Below, piece after piece: positions 48,602-60,839 of a DNA stretch of 64,000 bases. The notes under the pieces were generated by a model. It worked only from the letters and a program-made list of their open reading frames with translations, ran no database searches and was not told the DNA's origin. The stretch covers positions 155,566 through 219,565 of the forward strand of contig NQMI01000077.1 in the NCBI GenBank assembly GCA_002270565.1, written 5' to 3'. The DNA comes from Stenocarpella maydis (taxonomy: Eukaryota > Ascomycota > Sordariomycetes > Diaporthales > Diaporthaceae). Every line of letters starts with the position of its first letter. The stretch's first letter is position 1. Made by a program: the position numbers and the translations under genes.

Positions 48602-49190
48602 GGTTATGAGTGCCCAAGAAATGGCCCTATAGCTTGGAGCCCTCTGTTATGAACCCGCGCCCATCGGCTGATGACTACCGCAGAAGACAACCCTGCAGGC
48701 CAGGGGCCAGCTCCCAAAAAGGTCGTCCCACCTGATCCAAGCAGTAAGCCACCCCACTCGGGTTAGGGTCAGGGACCCACCAAAATTAATAAGATCTATA
48801 TTAACTCCATTAAGCAATACCTAGTTAATAGACTTACCAGTAATCCTGTTAAGTTACTAAAGAGTTGGAATATATATATAAATCTAATTATTACTAAATA
48901 ATAGATAGCTTTTATAAAACTAACTCTTTAGCTATTAATCTAAGTATTTAGTTTACCTACTAGATAGCCTTATAGCTAGTAATCATTATTAGTTAGAATA
49001 AATATTGCTTAATTACTGCATTATAATATATTCTAAATATAAACTCTTAATCCTTTTAGACTTTAGGTAACTTAAAACCCTTTAATTATTATATTTTAAT
49101 AACTCTTATTTATATATTATAACGTAAACTTTAAGCAATATTATATATAAATCCTTTTATAATATCTAAACTTAATACCCTCCTATAGGT
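48602..49190 (+). repeat. 5' LTR of gypsy copy A
   Basis: Aligns by eye with 56986-57545 over its length: GTTATGAG start, GAACCC, CAACCC-GCAGG, CTCTTTAG(C/T)(C/A)ATTAATCTAA, GTTTACCTACT(A/G)(G/A)ATAGCC, ATTATATTTTAATAACT. Followed at once by gag-like sequence. C/T and G/A are the main differences between copies. Exact LTR ends were not resolved. Confidence 0.65.
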
Positions 49191-52100
49191 AATAAATGTT
49201 GCTAATATTTAGAGTAGAATAAATAATGAATAGCTCTAATAGCTAGTTAAAGAAGTTAATTGCCTGTAAACTTTTATTAATAGATAAGCCTAATAGAATA
49301 ATAAAATGGAATAACTTTATAATAAAGTTACTACCTTATAGGCTGCTATAAATATTATTAATATGCCCCTTATAAATAAGGAAAGTATTAAACTTAATAG
49401 CCTAGCTACTTATAATAGAACTTTTGGTTAACTCTAAGCTTACTTAACTCAGGTTAGGGCCTACTAGTGCTTCTACCAACTGGATAAATAGCTGAAAGGA
49501 AAAAGAGTTATATTTATAGCTTCCTTTCTAAAGGGGAGAGCCCTAGTATGGTTTAAACCCTACCTTATGGACTATATAAATATTAAAAACTTTAAAGATT
49601 ATAAAGGAGAAACTTAGGAAATCTTTAGTAAGTATAAAAACTATAAAAATACCCTAAAGACCCTCTTCTAGGACCCTAATGAAAAATAATAAGCTAAATA
49701 GGAGCTCTTAAAGCTATACTAAAAAGGCTTAATATTAAACTATACCGTAGAGTTTAACAGGATCTATACTTAAATTAATTATATAAATGATATAAAACTT
49801 TTTATATTCCATTAAGCACTTAAAGAAGAAGTAAAAAATAATTTAGCTAAATAAGATAAACCTAATAACTTTTTATAATATATTAAGCTAGTTATTAAGA
49901 TTAATAGTTAGCTTTATATAAGATGCTAGGAAAAATTAGGAGATATTCCTTAACTGCCTAAATGTAAAGGTTATAGGTATAAACCCAATATAGGTAGGAA
50001 GTATTAAAAGCTAAGCACCTAATAGGGATAATATAAGAAACCTATAGAACTTAATGCTACCTAGAAGAAGCCTATAAATAAAAGGAATATTAAATGCTAT
50101 AACTATAGTAAAATAGGATACTTTACATTAGAATGCAGGGCCCTAAGTAAGAATAAGGACTAAAAGCCTATGCCAAAAGGCCCCAGGCAGGCTAATATTA
50201 CTACAAAAGAACCACAATAGATTAGTATAGCCTTATAATCTTCCCCTTAATTAAAGCAACAATAGGAGCTTAAAGATAGGTACTACATCTATAAATCAGC
50301 AGTATATAACTAATGCTAAATATACCTTAAATAGAACCCTAATAAAGAATATAAATTCTATAATCCTAATAATAAAGAATTATACTATAGCCTATACTTT
50401 AATTAGTATAAGGACTCTTAATATAAAAATCACTAGAAAAATAGAGCAAGATAGCAACCTATCCCTCTAGTAAAGGAGCCCCAGCAAGCAAAGAATAACT
50501 ATACCTTTTTTAACTAGATAGCTTACTTTAATAATAGCTGCCCCATTTACCATAGCAAGAAGGAAGGCGCTAACTAATTCCCTAAGAATGCCTCCAGAAA
50601 GTAAAAAAGGATATTTATAATAGGGCAATAAAAGAACCTCCCAACCCTTAATCCTCTATAAGAACTAACAGGATTCCTTACACTAGACCTATATATACCT
50701 TAGATATAATAGGAAAAGCTACAAGCATACTTGGGACGGACTTCTCTCCTAGCACCCAGGACTAATATAATAGAAGTTATAATAGCTAGCAGGACTTTTA
50801 AGTAGATAGCCTAGCACCCTAAGAAGGAAATAGAAAGAAGAAAAGATATAATAAGGGTATACCCTAAGCATATTAAATACAAATGAATCTTATAAGCCTT
50901 ATATATCTATAATAAGTATAAGGAGTACCTTAAAGAGAAAACCACTTAAGATTAGTTTCTATAAAGATATATAGAATCACCCCTTTAAACAACCTATAAT
51001 TAATATAACTTATAAGGATAGATACTCAAGTAATAGTACTAAAATGCTAGCTATACTATATTCCAGCTAGATCTTAAAACCTTCTTAACTTATCTATCCT
51101 AGCTAAATAAATAGAAAACCTATATAATGGTTAAATACTAGATATATACTAAAGATAAATTTGAAAATTAGCACAGAATGTAACTATAAGGATAGGCCTT
51201 AAAGGTCTTAATGCTAAAAGGGTATCTTAAATAGGTTATAAAGGATTTATAATAATTATAGAAAATCACTAAAGAAATCATTAAATATCTATAGTATCCT
51301 AAAAGGATACGCAAAAAATAAGTAGAGCTATCTATAAAACCTTAAGCACCAGATAGAAATACTATAAGATACCTATATATAACCTATAGGCAAAGTTATA
51401 AATACCTAAAACTCCAGGTAAAACTTAGGGAATAGTAATATAAAGTGCTTATTAATAGTAACACTTAAGGAAATTTAATCTCCGTATAAGTAGTAAACTA
51501 ATACTACCTCTTATAATATAAGAAAAAGGAACCCTATAAACTTAATATAGTAGACAAACTAAAGTATCCTATAGTAATAAAGTTATTAATATAGAGATTA
51601 ATCCCCTTTAAACTTAAATCTATAGTTATATAAAACTACTCTTATTTAATATTATTAAGATAGTAGATCATTAGTTAATCTTAGGGATATTTTAGTTAAG
51701 AAAGAATAACCCTTAAATTAATTGAACTACTAGGTAGATCTTTTAGGATAATGCTATTNNNNNNNNNNNNNNNNNNNNNNNNNNNNNNNNNNNNNNNNNN
51801 NNNNNNNNNNNNNNNNNNNNNNNACCTAACTATTAAGATAAAGAATTACTTATAGAATAAACGGTCTTTAAACCTCAAGAAGATAGAAGCCTTCTTCTCA
51901 ACTAAGAACTTAATATTACAATCAAAGTTAACTTCTCAACTTAGAAAACCCCTACTAATCCAAAAGAATAAAATAAGCTAATTAAGGAAATATATAAGGT
52001 ACTAGCATATAGCTATTAAGGAATTGCAATAATAATTAAAAGAATTTAACGGAACTACTAGATCCCTAACCTTAAGAAGATTAAGAATATTATTAACCAA

Positions 52101-52435
52101 TATAACTCATATAATAAAAACAAGGCCTCCTAATATATACTATATGAACTATTAAAGCCCCTACTAGTACCTATAACTATATAGTTATCCATCAGTCTAA
52201 ACTTTATAATTAAGCTACCACTCTTATAAGAACCCTTAACTAGAGTACTATATGATAGTATTCTAGTAGTGGTTTGCAGACTGAGCAAGTATGTATACTT
52301 TATACTATATAAGGAAGCTAGTATAGCAGAAGAACATATATATATATTTTTATAAATTAAATCAATAAATCTCCTCCTCCTTAAAGGGCTTATTTTCTTT
52401 AGTAGCATTCTAGTAGGCTAGAAGCTTAATCTATA
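49191..52435 (+). mobile_element. Ty3/gypsy retrotransposon copy A, RIP-degraded, reverse transcriptase missing
   Basis: Plus-strand remains of gag-pol with stops throughout. Gag: GRALVWFKPYL-like sequence near 49540-49560 and a zinc knuckle at 50095-50136 with exact CX2CX4HX4C spacing, but the second Cys and the His both read Tyr. Protease: LINSNT-GN near 51450-51480 where the family has LIDSGATGN. A 65-N gap occupies 51759-51823. Integrase: zinc-finger region near 51990-52110 (NQYNSYNKNKAS where Cys is expected at the Tyr and second Ser sites) and catalytic core YDSILVVV...RLSKYVYFI near 52250-52310. The order gag-PR-IN with RT expected between PR and IN is that of Ty3/gypsy. RT is not seen, so it is lost, or lies in the unsequenced gap. 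Confidence 0.85.
51759..51823. other. Assembly gap of 65 N inside gypsy copy A
   Basis: The run of N sits between the protease remnant and the integrase zinc-finger remnant, just where RT and RNase H (normally about 1.5 kb) should be. The true gap size is unknown. Confidence 0.95.
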
Positions 52436-52439
52436 GGGC

Positions 52440-53959
52440 ATGTATATAGTATGAGTACTACTTGTATACAAGGCATGTGGTGCCCTCCCGAGTAGGACTA
52501 GCTTTAGCTTCCTTCTTCTTCTTCTTCTATATTATCTTATTAATATTACTTATATTTTATAGGAGAGTAGCATTTATAGAAAACTAGAAAGGGAATTACT
52601 TATAGTTAGGCTAAAAGGGGGGTACTTAAGGGTATATATTTCTTAAGCTTACCAGGCTAAATACTCCTATTTAGTAATATAATTAGCTATAATATATAAG
52701 TGCTATATATATATATATAGAAGATAAACTTATAAGTAGGGTAGCTGAAGTATGGGGGGAGAAGGGGGTAGGAATGTTGGATGTCTGGAATAACCTCCTA
52801 TTAGCAATATAATACTCAGGCGCTGTAGCACCCCTATGCTAATATAGCATAGGCCTCTGGCAGACTTACCTTATTGTTGTTATTATAGTGATAGTTAGTG
52901 GCAGTGGTGTTCTGGTACTCCTATTAGAGCACTACTGCTGCATATGTACAGCATGATACCATTAGGCAAGATACTTACTATACAGGTTCAGGTATAGGTA
53001 CAGGCATAGGTACCATATAGCATTAGCAAGTTATCTTATTACTTATCAACTAAGAGATATACTTATGGATTTAAGAGTGCTTAAAGAAGAAAATAAGGGA
53101 AGAAAGAAACGTAAGGGAGCTATAGGAACTAAATAAATATAAGAAAGTATTATTAGCGTAAATGAAACGTTATTTATATAATAAGCATTACAATACTCAT
53201 TTATATAATTATAATAAGATAGGGTATAATAAGAAGCCCGTTATTAGGGGTACTATACTAATACTTCTTAAACTAACTAGAGGACCTACTACTATATAAT
53301 TATTATTTGCCTTCCTAACCTATAGCAATAATATAATACTCATTTAATAGAATACTAGGAATAATAATATAAGGCTATTAATTTGCAATATGCCCTTAGG
53401 AAGGAGCTTGTAATAACTTCGCTATAAAAGCACTATAAGAATGTATCTCCTATAAGCTAAGCTCCTAGGATAGGAGCTTAAAAAGAGGGGTAATCTATTA
53501 GGATTTAGTATACTACCCTAGGCTAAGGCACCTAAAGGCCCTATAGGGGCGCTATAAAGAAGCAACTAGCATATAATAGGTAGCCTAAATAGTACTAAAG
53601 AAGACTATATATTAAAGGTTTTATCCTAAGATTATACTAAAGGAGCCTACTATAAAAGCATAAATTATAAGCAGCTTTAGAGTAGTAAAGTAGTAAGGAG
53701 AGATTCTTACACAAGGAGGGGGAAGAAGGAGTAGATAGAGGGAGGAAGAAAAAAGGGTAAGTTTAGTTATATTTATCTCCCCAGGAATATAGTACTCACA
53801 CGATACTATTTCATTACTCAGCTGCTGCATATACCTATTCACTCTACTTGTATTCACAACCCTTACATAAAGATAAATTATAAATTACTTTTAAGAATAA
53901 AAGAAGTAAAAAGGAAGATAATATTATAAGCTAACTATAATAATACCTAAGGGACTTAT
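52440..53959. other. Unassigned AT-rich segment between gypsy integrase and LTR segment
   Basis: 1.5 kb with no recognisable retroelement domain. Part of it (52450-53060) is less AT-rich than the surroundings and includes a perfect hairpin CTATGCTA-ATA-TAGCATAG at 52834-52852 and GGTACAGGCATAGGTACC-like repeats near 52990-53015. It may be a separate inserted element or the 3' non-coding part of copy A. Confidence 0.4.
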
Positions 53960-54400
53960 TTTAATAACTAGGGAATTGGAATTAAATGCTAGAATGCAAA
54001 CCTATAGGCCATTAATAGAGGAGTTAGCAACTACCTAGGTTAGAGTTAGGGACTTATTAACTAGGATAAACTAATAGAACCGCTAGTAGTTTAAGTAATT
54101 ATAAGGCTAGACTGCCTATTTTATTAGCAATCTAGATAGTTTACTATTAAGCTAGCTAAAGAGGTAGACTATATAAATATATACTTATTACTAATAAATA
54201 TTATATAGATAAAATAGCTCTTTAGTAGTTAATCTAAGTATCTAAGTATTTATTTCTAGATAGCCTTATTAGCTCTTAATCATCTATTTATAATAAATAT
54301 CTTTATATTTATAATTTCAATATTTTCTAAATATAAACCTATATACTAGGTTTATCTACTAGGAAACCTTAGTGATTATTATACTAGTTTATTATTTTAT
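53960..54400 (+). repeat. LTR-like segment 3 (candidate 3' LTR of copy A)
   Basis: Shares GGTTAGAGTTAGGGAC, TAGCTCTTTAGTAGTTAATCTAA, TAGATAGCCTTAT and TTTCTAAATATAAACC strings in order with the LTRs at 48602 and 56986. Same orientation as copy A, so it could be its 3' LTR (element length about 5.8 kb plus gap) or a solo LTR. Confidence 0.55.
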
Positions 54401-54545
54401 TAGTTTAGTAGTTTAATAGTTTCGTGGATTATTAGGTTATTAGCTTATTAGGTTATTGGTTTATTGGTTCATTGGTTTATTAGTTTATTGGTTTGTTGGT
54501 TCATTACTTTAATAGTTTCATAGTTTCATAGTTTAATAATTTAAT
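54385..54545. repeat. Degenerate TTAGTTTA/TTGGTTTA minisatellite
   Basis: About 160 bases of tandem 8 to 10-base units of the type TTATTGGTT, TTAGTTTA and TTTCATAG. Units vary by C/T and G/A. It directly follows LTR-like segment 3. Confidence 0.75.
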
Positions 54546-56985
54546 TTATTAGTAGTAAAGATATATAAGATAAGAAAGATTATTACTTAATTTAGTTATA
54601 TAATCTCTTAATAGCAAAGGTATGTTTATTAGTTACACTATTATTATATAGTATATATATACTTTTAAAAATATTTATATTCATTATTCATATATATAGT
54701 TAAGTAGTATATATAATAAATAAATGTCTTTAAAAAGTTAAAATTGATAAACATAAATATAATAAATGACTTATAAATAGGATGCTATATAAATAATAAT
54801 ATGAAATAGATAAAAAGTATTATATATTTAGAAATATACTCTTTCAGCTTATAAGTTTACTTACTATAGGTAATTTCTAATGTTTTATTAATAACTAAAG
54901 ATTTATTACTAAATCTAGTTATATAATTAAAACATGCTCTTATATTAAGTTAATTAACTTCTGAATAATAAAGATATATTAGATTATTAAATATAATATA
55001 TGCTAAATATATATATACTACTTGCTACTATATACTATATATAAATAGTATTATATATTATAGTTTTTTAGCTAATAAGTAGACTATATTAGTAATTAGA
55101 TCAGTAGGTACCTTTTTACTAGGAATACTAATAAAAAGGTACATTAGGGAATATTAGAGACTACACGCTTATTTCCCTTAATAAAATTAATATATAATAT
55201 TACTTTATATAAAGATATAAATACAGGATAAAATTTATAATTAAGCTTAGTAACTATTAAGTAAGGTGCATGGATTAGAAAATAAGATTTTAAACTCTTT
55301 TTTTTTTATAGTTTTATACTTAATCTATATCTTTAACTCCAATTATTCGTATAATGAATTGATAAATATAATAGTATTAATTATATAACATATTAAGATT
55401 TAAAACTAGCTTCAAATCATTTATAGGTTTATATATATACTAATATCATTAATATATTATATAACAATTAAAGAAGATAGAAGTTGAAAAATTAATTCAC
55501 TTACTGATATGGTCTACTTATTGGTAAACCACGTTATATATATTTATATAATATAGGGTACTAGGAGTAGCCAGGAATAAGAAAAGTAGCTACCGTGCTT
55601 CTTACATTAAACATCCGTATATTACTAGGTTATTAAAATCTTGACTAGTTAATAGATTAAAGTTTTAGATTTAATTATAGTATATAAATAAAGTTAGGTT
55701 TATTTAGAAATTTTTAGATTTCTTTTTACTTTATTATTTAAGAAATTTCATTTTCTATCCCTATAATGTTATTTCTCTTATATAGCTTAAGTAAGAAAAT
55801 CTAAAAACTAGGCAAAAAAGAACATAGATAAACTATATAAATTTTAAGTAATTCTGAAATTTATGCATCTATTATACGGCTTAGTTTCAGTTTATATCGA
55901 AGTTATCGTATAGATGTTTTTTATATATAAAATCAGGATAGCTATATATAGTAACTAGGTAATTTCTAATAAATAACATTATATAATATATATATATAAA
56001 TATACTAAGAAAACTAATTATATAATAAATTGAATAATATTATTCATGATAAACTTTAGTATCAAATACTATATTATTTTTAATTTCGTTTTTTGCTCTC
56101 TCGCTCTTCAGTCCTCTTCAATAGGCAGAATTTTAAGATTTAAGGTTTTTTAGCTTATATTTTACTCTAAGCTAATTAAATCCTTATTTTAAAAACTTTA
56201 TAATACTTAATAAAATATATAATTTAAAATAGAAAACTTTACTGTATATAGTAATATTTCTTTATATTTATTATATTATTCCATAATTATTTAATATCCT
56301 TATTAATAAGATATATATATATATATAATATAGGGTACTAGGAAGTAGCGAAAATTAAGTAGCTAGTTTTTAGTAAATTCATTACTTTTAGGGTACTCTA
56401 GCACCTGCCTAGGACTAAGTAAGTAATAAAAGTTAATTCTAATCAATATTAACTATACTTAATTATTTAAATCTAATTAAATTTATAAATTCAAAGTAGT
56501 TAAGATAGGTATAATGCTAGTGTAAAGAGGGTAACTTTCAGTAGGAAAAACATACTTTATATTAAATAATGCTAACTTTACTCTTAAAGTCTCAATCTAC
56601 TATAAACTATTAATATATATATTTATACTAATTAGTATTAATTAGGCTAAATCTATTATTATTTACTTATAAATCTAGCTTATTAAATTGTTTTGTATTA
56701 TTATTATAAGTTTTTATATTATATATAGTCTTATTATAGTTGCTATATTATTATTTATTTAGTTTACTATGAACTAAATCCTTACTATTACTAGCTATTT
56801 TATTAAGTATTACTAAGTTTCATTAATATAAAGTACTCCTTCAAGTTAAATCTAACTTCTTTTAGCTCTTTAGCGCTTTATAAGTTTAATATTAGCATTA
56901 TTAAGAATATAAACGTAATTACTTAAATGAATAATTTAATATACCTTTCTTTTAAAATGGTAATATATTATGGGTAAGAAGAGAG
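54546..56985. other. AT-rich RIP-like spacer between gypsy copies
   Basis: 2.4 kb without open frames. Holds an 11-base perfect inverted repeat at 55108-55142 and a duplicated string TATATAATATAGGGTACTAGGA at about 55545 and 56325, 780 bases apart in direct orientation. Otherwise nothing identifiable. Confidence 0.5.
55108..55142. repeat. 11-base perfect inverted repeat (hairpin)
   Basis: GTACCTTTTTA at 55108-55118 faces TAAAAAGGTAC at 55132-55142 across a 13-base loop. It could be a terminal-inverted-repeat remnant; no element is recognised between longer arms. Confidence 0.8.
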
Positions 56986-57545
56986 TGTTATGAGCCAACA
57001 CAATGGTACCCTAAGGACCCGTTTTGAGAACCCAGCCATCCAGGGCAAACACCACAACACAACCCCGCAGGACCTTAATTAATAAGTCAGCACAACCCGC
57101 CAAGATCCAGGGTTAGAGTTACAAACCCACAAGCTCAATAGTGCTCACAGGAACAACTATAAGCAACAGCGAGCAGCGGCTACAAATGCTCATCCGAACT
57201 TAAGTAAGCAACAATAAGCCTCAGTAAGCCAACTAAAGAGTTAGGAACATATAAGAATATAGTTATCACTATAGTAGAAAGCTTTTATAGAATAAACTCT
57301 TTAGTCATTAATCTAAATATTCAGTTTACCTACTGAATAGCCTTATAGCTAAGTAATTATTATTAGCTATAAATATTACTTAACTACTGCTAAATAATAT
57401 ATTCTAAATATAAATCCTTAATCTCACTAGTTTAGAGAATTTAGAAACCCTCTAATCATTATATTTTAATAACTTTTATTTATATATTATGATACAAACT
57501 TTAAATAATAAAAACATATAAGAACCCTTTATAATATTTAAATTT
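56986..57545 (+). repeat. 5' LTR of gypsy copy B
   Basis: Begins TGTTATGAGCC and aligns in order with the copy A LTR. It is less AT-rich in its first 200 bases (for example CCAGCCATCCAGGGC). Ends just before the gag-like region; the exact 3' end was not resolved. Confidence 0.65.
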
Positions 57546-59924
57546 AATAACCTTCTGCAGGAAATAGATATTACTAATACTTATAGTTAAGCAAATAACC
57601 TATAGGTCTAGCAGCTAGTTAATAACGTTAACCATCTTCGAGCTTTTATCAATAGGCAGGCCCAGCAGAATAATAAAATAAAATAACTTAGGAATAAAGT
57701 TACCACCTTATAAGCCACTATAAACATTATTAATACTCTGCTCTTAAGCAAAAAGAATATTAAACTTAATAGCCCAACCATTCATAACGGAACCTCTAGA
57801 TAACTCTAAGCCTACCTAACTTAGGTTAGGGCCTATTAACGCTTCTACCAGCTAAATGAATAACCAGATAGGAAGAAGGTTATATATATAGCCTCATTCT
57901 TAAAGGGGAGGGCCTTAATATAGTTTAAGCCCTACCTTATAGACTATATAAATGCTGAAAGCTTGAAAAACTATAAGCTACAGACCTAGGAAGTCTTCAG
58001 TAAATATAAAAACTATAAAGATACCCTAAAAACTCTCTTCTAGAATCCTAATAAAAAAATAGTAAGCCGAATAAGAACTCTTAAAGCTATAATAGAAGGG
58101 CTCAGCATTAAGCTATACAGCCGAATTTAAAAAATCTATATATAGATTAATTATATAAATAACACTAGGATCTTTATATTCTATTAAGAACTTAAAGAAG
58201 AAATAAAGGAAAATCTAGCTAGATAAGATAAACCTAACAAATTTCTATAATACATTAAGTTAGTTATAAAAATTAATAATTAGCTCTATACTAAATACGA
58301 AGAAAAACGAGAAGATATCTCTTAACCGCCTTAATATAACGGTTATAAGTATAAACCTAATATAGAAAGAAAATATTAGAAGCTAAATACCTAATAAAGA
58401 TAGCACAAGGGATCCACAGAACTTAATACTACCCAGAAGAAACCCATAAATAAGAAAAACATTAAATTCTATAACTATAATAAAATAGAATACTTTAAAT
58501 TAGAATGCAGGGCTCTAAGGAAGAATAGGGACTGGAAGCCTATACCAGAAGGGCCTAGACAAGCTAATGCTGCTATAAAGGAACCTCAGCAAATCAGTAT
58601 AGCCTTATAATCCCCTCCTTAGTTAAAACAGTAACAAGAGCTTAAAAATAAACATTGCATATATAAATCAGCAATATATAACTAATGCTAAATGCACCCT
58701 AAATAAGACCCCAATAAAAACCGAGAATTCTACAATCCTAGCGAGAAAGACCTATATAATAGCCTTCACTTTAGCCAGTATAAGGACCCTTAATATGGGA
58801 AACACCAGAAGAACAGGGCACAATAGCAACCTATCCCTCCAGTAAGGAAACCACAATAAGTAAAAAACAACTATACCTCCCTTAACTAGATAGCTTACTT
58901 TAATAATAACTATCCCATCCACTATAGCGAAAAGGAAGGTACTAACTGGTTTCCCAAGAATGCCTCTAAAAAGCAGAGAACACTTACAATAGGGTAACGA
59001 AAAGACCTTCCAACCCTTAACCTCCTATAAAGACTAACGGAACCTTTCACACCAGACCTAAAAGCACCCCAGGCACAACTAGAGGAGCCATAAGCTTACT
59101 TAAAGAGAACTCCCCTCCTAGCCCCTAGAACTAATATCACAAAAGTTACTATAGCAGGCAGGACATTTAAATAAATAACCCTATACCCTAGGGAAACAAC
59201 TAAAAGAAGGAAAGATATAGCAAGAACGCACCCAATAAACTCCAAACACAAATAAATCTCATAGGGCTCATATATCTACAATAGATGCTTAAAGCACCTT
59301 AAGGAGAAAACCATCTAAGACTGGTTTCCCCAAAGATATACAGAATTACCCCTTTAGACAGCTTATAAGCACTATAACTTATAAGGATGGGTACTTAAGA
59401 AACAGCATTATAACGCTAGCTATACTACATTCCGGCTAGATCCTAGGACCCCCTTAACTTGCGTACGCTAGCAAACTAAATGAAGAAACTACACTATAAT
59501 AGAATGCTAAAAACATACTAAAGATAAAATTAAGAATTAGCACAACACATAAAGATACACCCTAAGAACCTTACTACTAAAGGAGCACCTCATATAAGTT
59601 ATAAAGAACCTACAATAGTTACAGAAGATCACTAAGGAAAACATTAAATACATCCATAATATTCTAAAGAAATAATCAAAAAACAAGTAGGGCTATCTAG
59701 AAAGCCTCAAATAGCAGGCAGGAACATCATAAGGTACCTATATATAACTAAAAGATACAGCTATAAACACCTAAAAATATAGGTGAAACTCAGAGACTAC
59801 TAATATAAAGCGCTCATTAATAGCAGCACTTAAGGAAATTTCATCTCTTCGCAAGTGGTAAATCAATACTAACTCCCATAGCAAAAGAAGTAGGAACCCT
59901 ACAGACTTAATATAGTGGATATGT
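57546..59924 (+). mobile_element. Ty3/gypsy retrotransposon copy B, RIP-degraded, truncated after protease
   Basis: Direct-repeat partner of copy A, aligning continuously through gag to protease with mostly transition differences. The zinc knuckle at 58465-58507 keeps the spacing but reads FYNYNKIEYFKLEC, so three of four ligands are changed. The protease motif near 59811-59845 reads ALINSST-GNFIS where the family has LIDSGATGNFIS. Copy B keeps more C than copy A at shared sites (for example CAGGCCCAGCAGAATAA against TAAGCCTAATAGAATAA), so it is younger or less heavily mutated. Similarity to copy A stops at about 59920 after CTTAATATAGT, where a different sequence begins; pol beyond the protease is absent. 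Confidence 0.85.
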
Positions 59925-60600
59925 TGAATGGCCTTTGCCATATGGCTGTTGGTACGTACGTACAGTGGTTGTTGAACTGGTTCTGTTATTCGATGATCTA
60001 TCTAGGTTCTGAAACGAGGGAGGGGAAGCACACGGTAGGGGCTTAAGGCCTCCATGCGGTACCTAGGTGGCTGACTAAGCCACCTTGTCCCCATACTAAT
60101 GTGCGATCCTAAGTGCTATTCCAATACTGGGGATCTTTTCTTTTGTAATCATATATCTTCCTTTCAGCCTTTAAGCAGGTTGAACTGCTTGTATACCTTC
60201 CTTCTTAGTGAAATCCCCCTCCTCTCCTCCTATAGGTTGTGCTGCTTTTTACTTTGTATACTGCTTGTAACCTCTAACTACTTGGCTGATATTGGTTGTT
60301 GTCTGATATCTCTTCCACTTCTAACTACCTGTATTTCTCTTATTATCCTTACTCTATAGCTCTTTGTATATATAGAAGGAGCAAAAGAAGTATATCTTTA
60401 GTAAGATGTCTCCTTTGTGAGTTACTTACTTGTGTGATTAACTTGTTGCTAGCTAGGGATGCTAGTGCTATATGCTTCCTCCCTAATATAAAACCTCTTT
60501 CTCTCTCTCTCTCTTTCTTCCCTTCTTTCTTTCTTTATTATATAATACCCATATACTTATATATAAACCTTTGGTATGTGTTTGTATGATTACTTCTTCT
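59925..60600. other. Balanced-composition insert at the gypsy copy B breakpoint, LTR-like
   Basis: Base composition rises sharply and CpA/TpG dinucleotides reappear. Begins near TGTTGAATGGCC, contains a GGTGGCT-GACT-AGCCACC hairpin at about 60066-60085, a CT microsatellite (about 60500-60520) and an ATATAAAACC-like string. It lies directly downstream of the minus-strand copia remnant, so it may be that element's 3' LTR; the ends were not proved. No coding sequence is supported. Confidence 0.45.
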
Positions 60601-60839
60601 TCTTTAACTTGTTTAATAAAATTTCCTTATTTATATGATGTCTTCTGGCTTGCGCTTTTCTTCTTGCGGCCCTTGTGGCTTGCCTATCTTGCCTGTTGTA
60701 CCTCCTGTTGGGCCTGTATCTGTTGTGGTGGTACCCTTGGTTCCTCTATTAATGGGTAGTGCTTACCTACTGGAGCCGCTCTTTGGCGTTTTGAATTCTG
60801 TGCCTGGCCTGACTGCCAGCTGTTGCGTTGTGACTCTCC

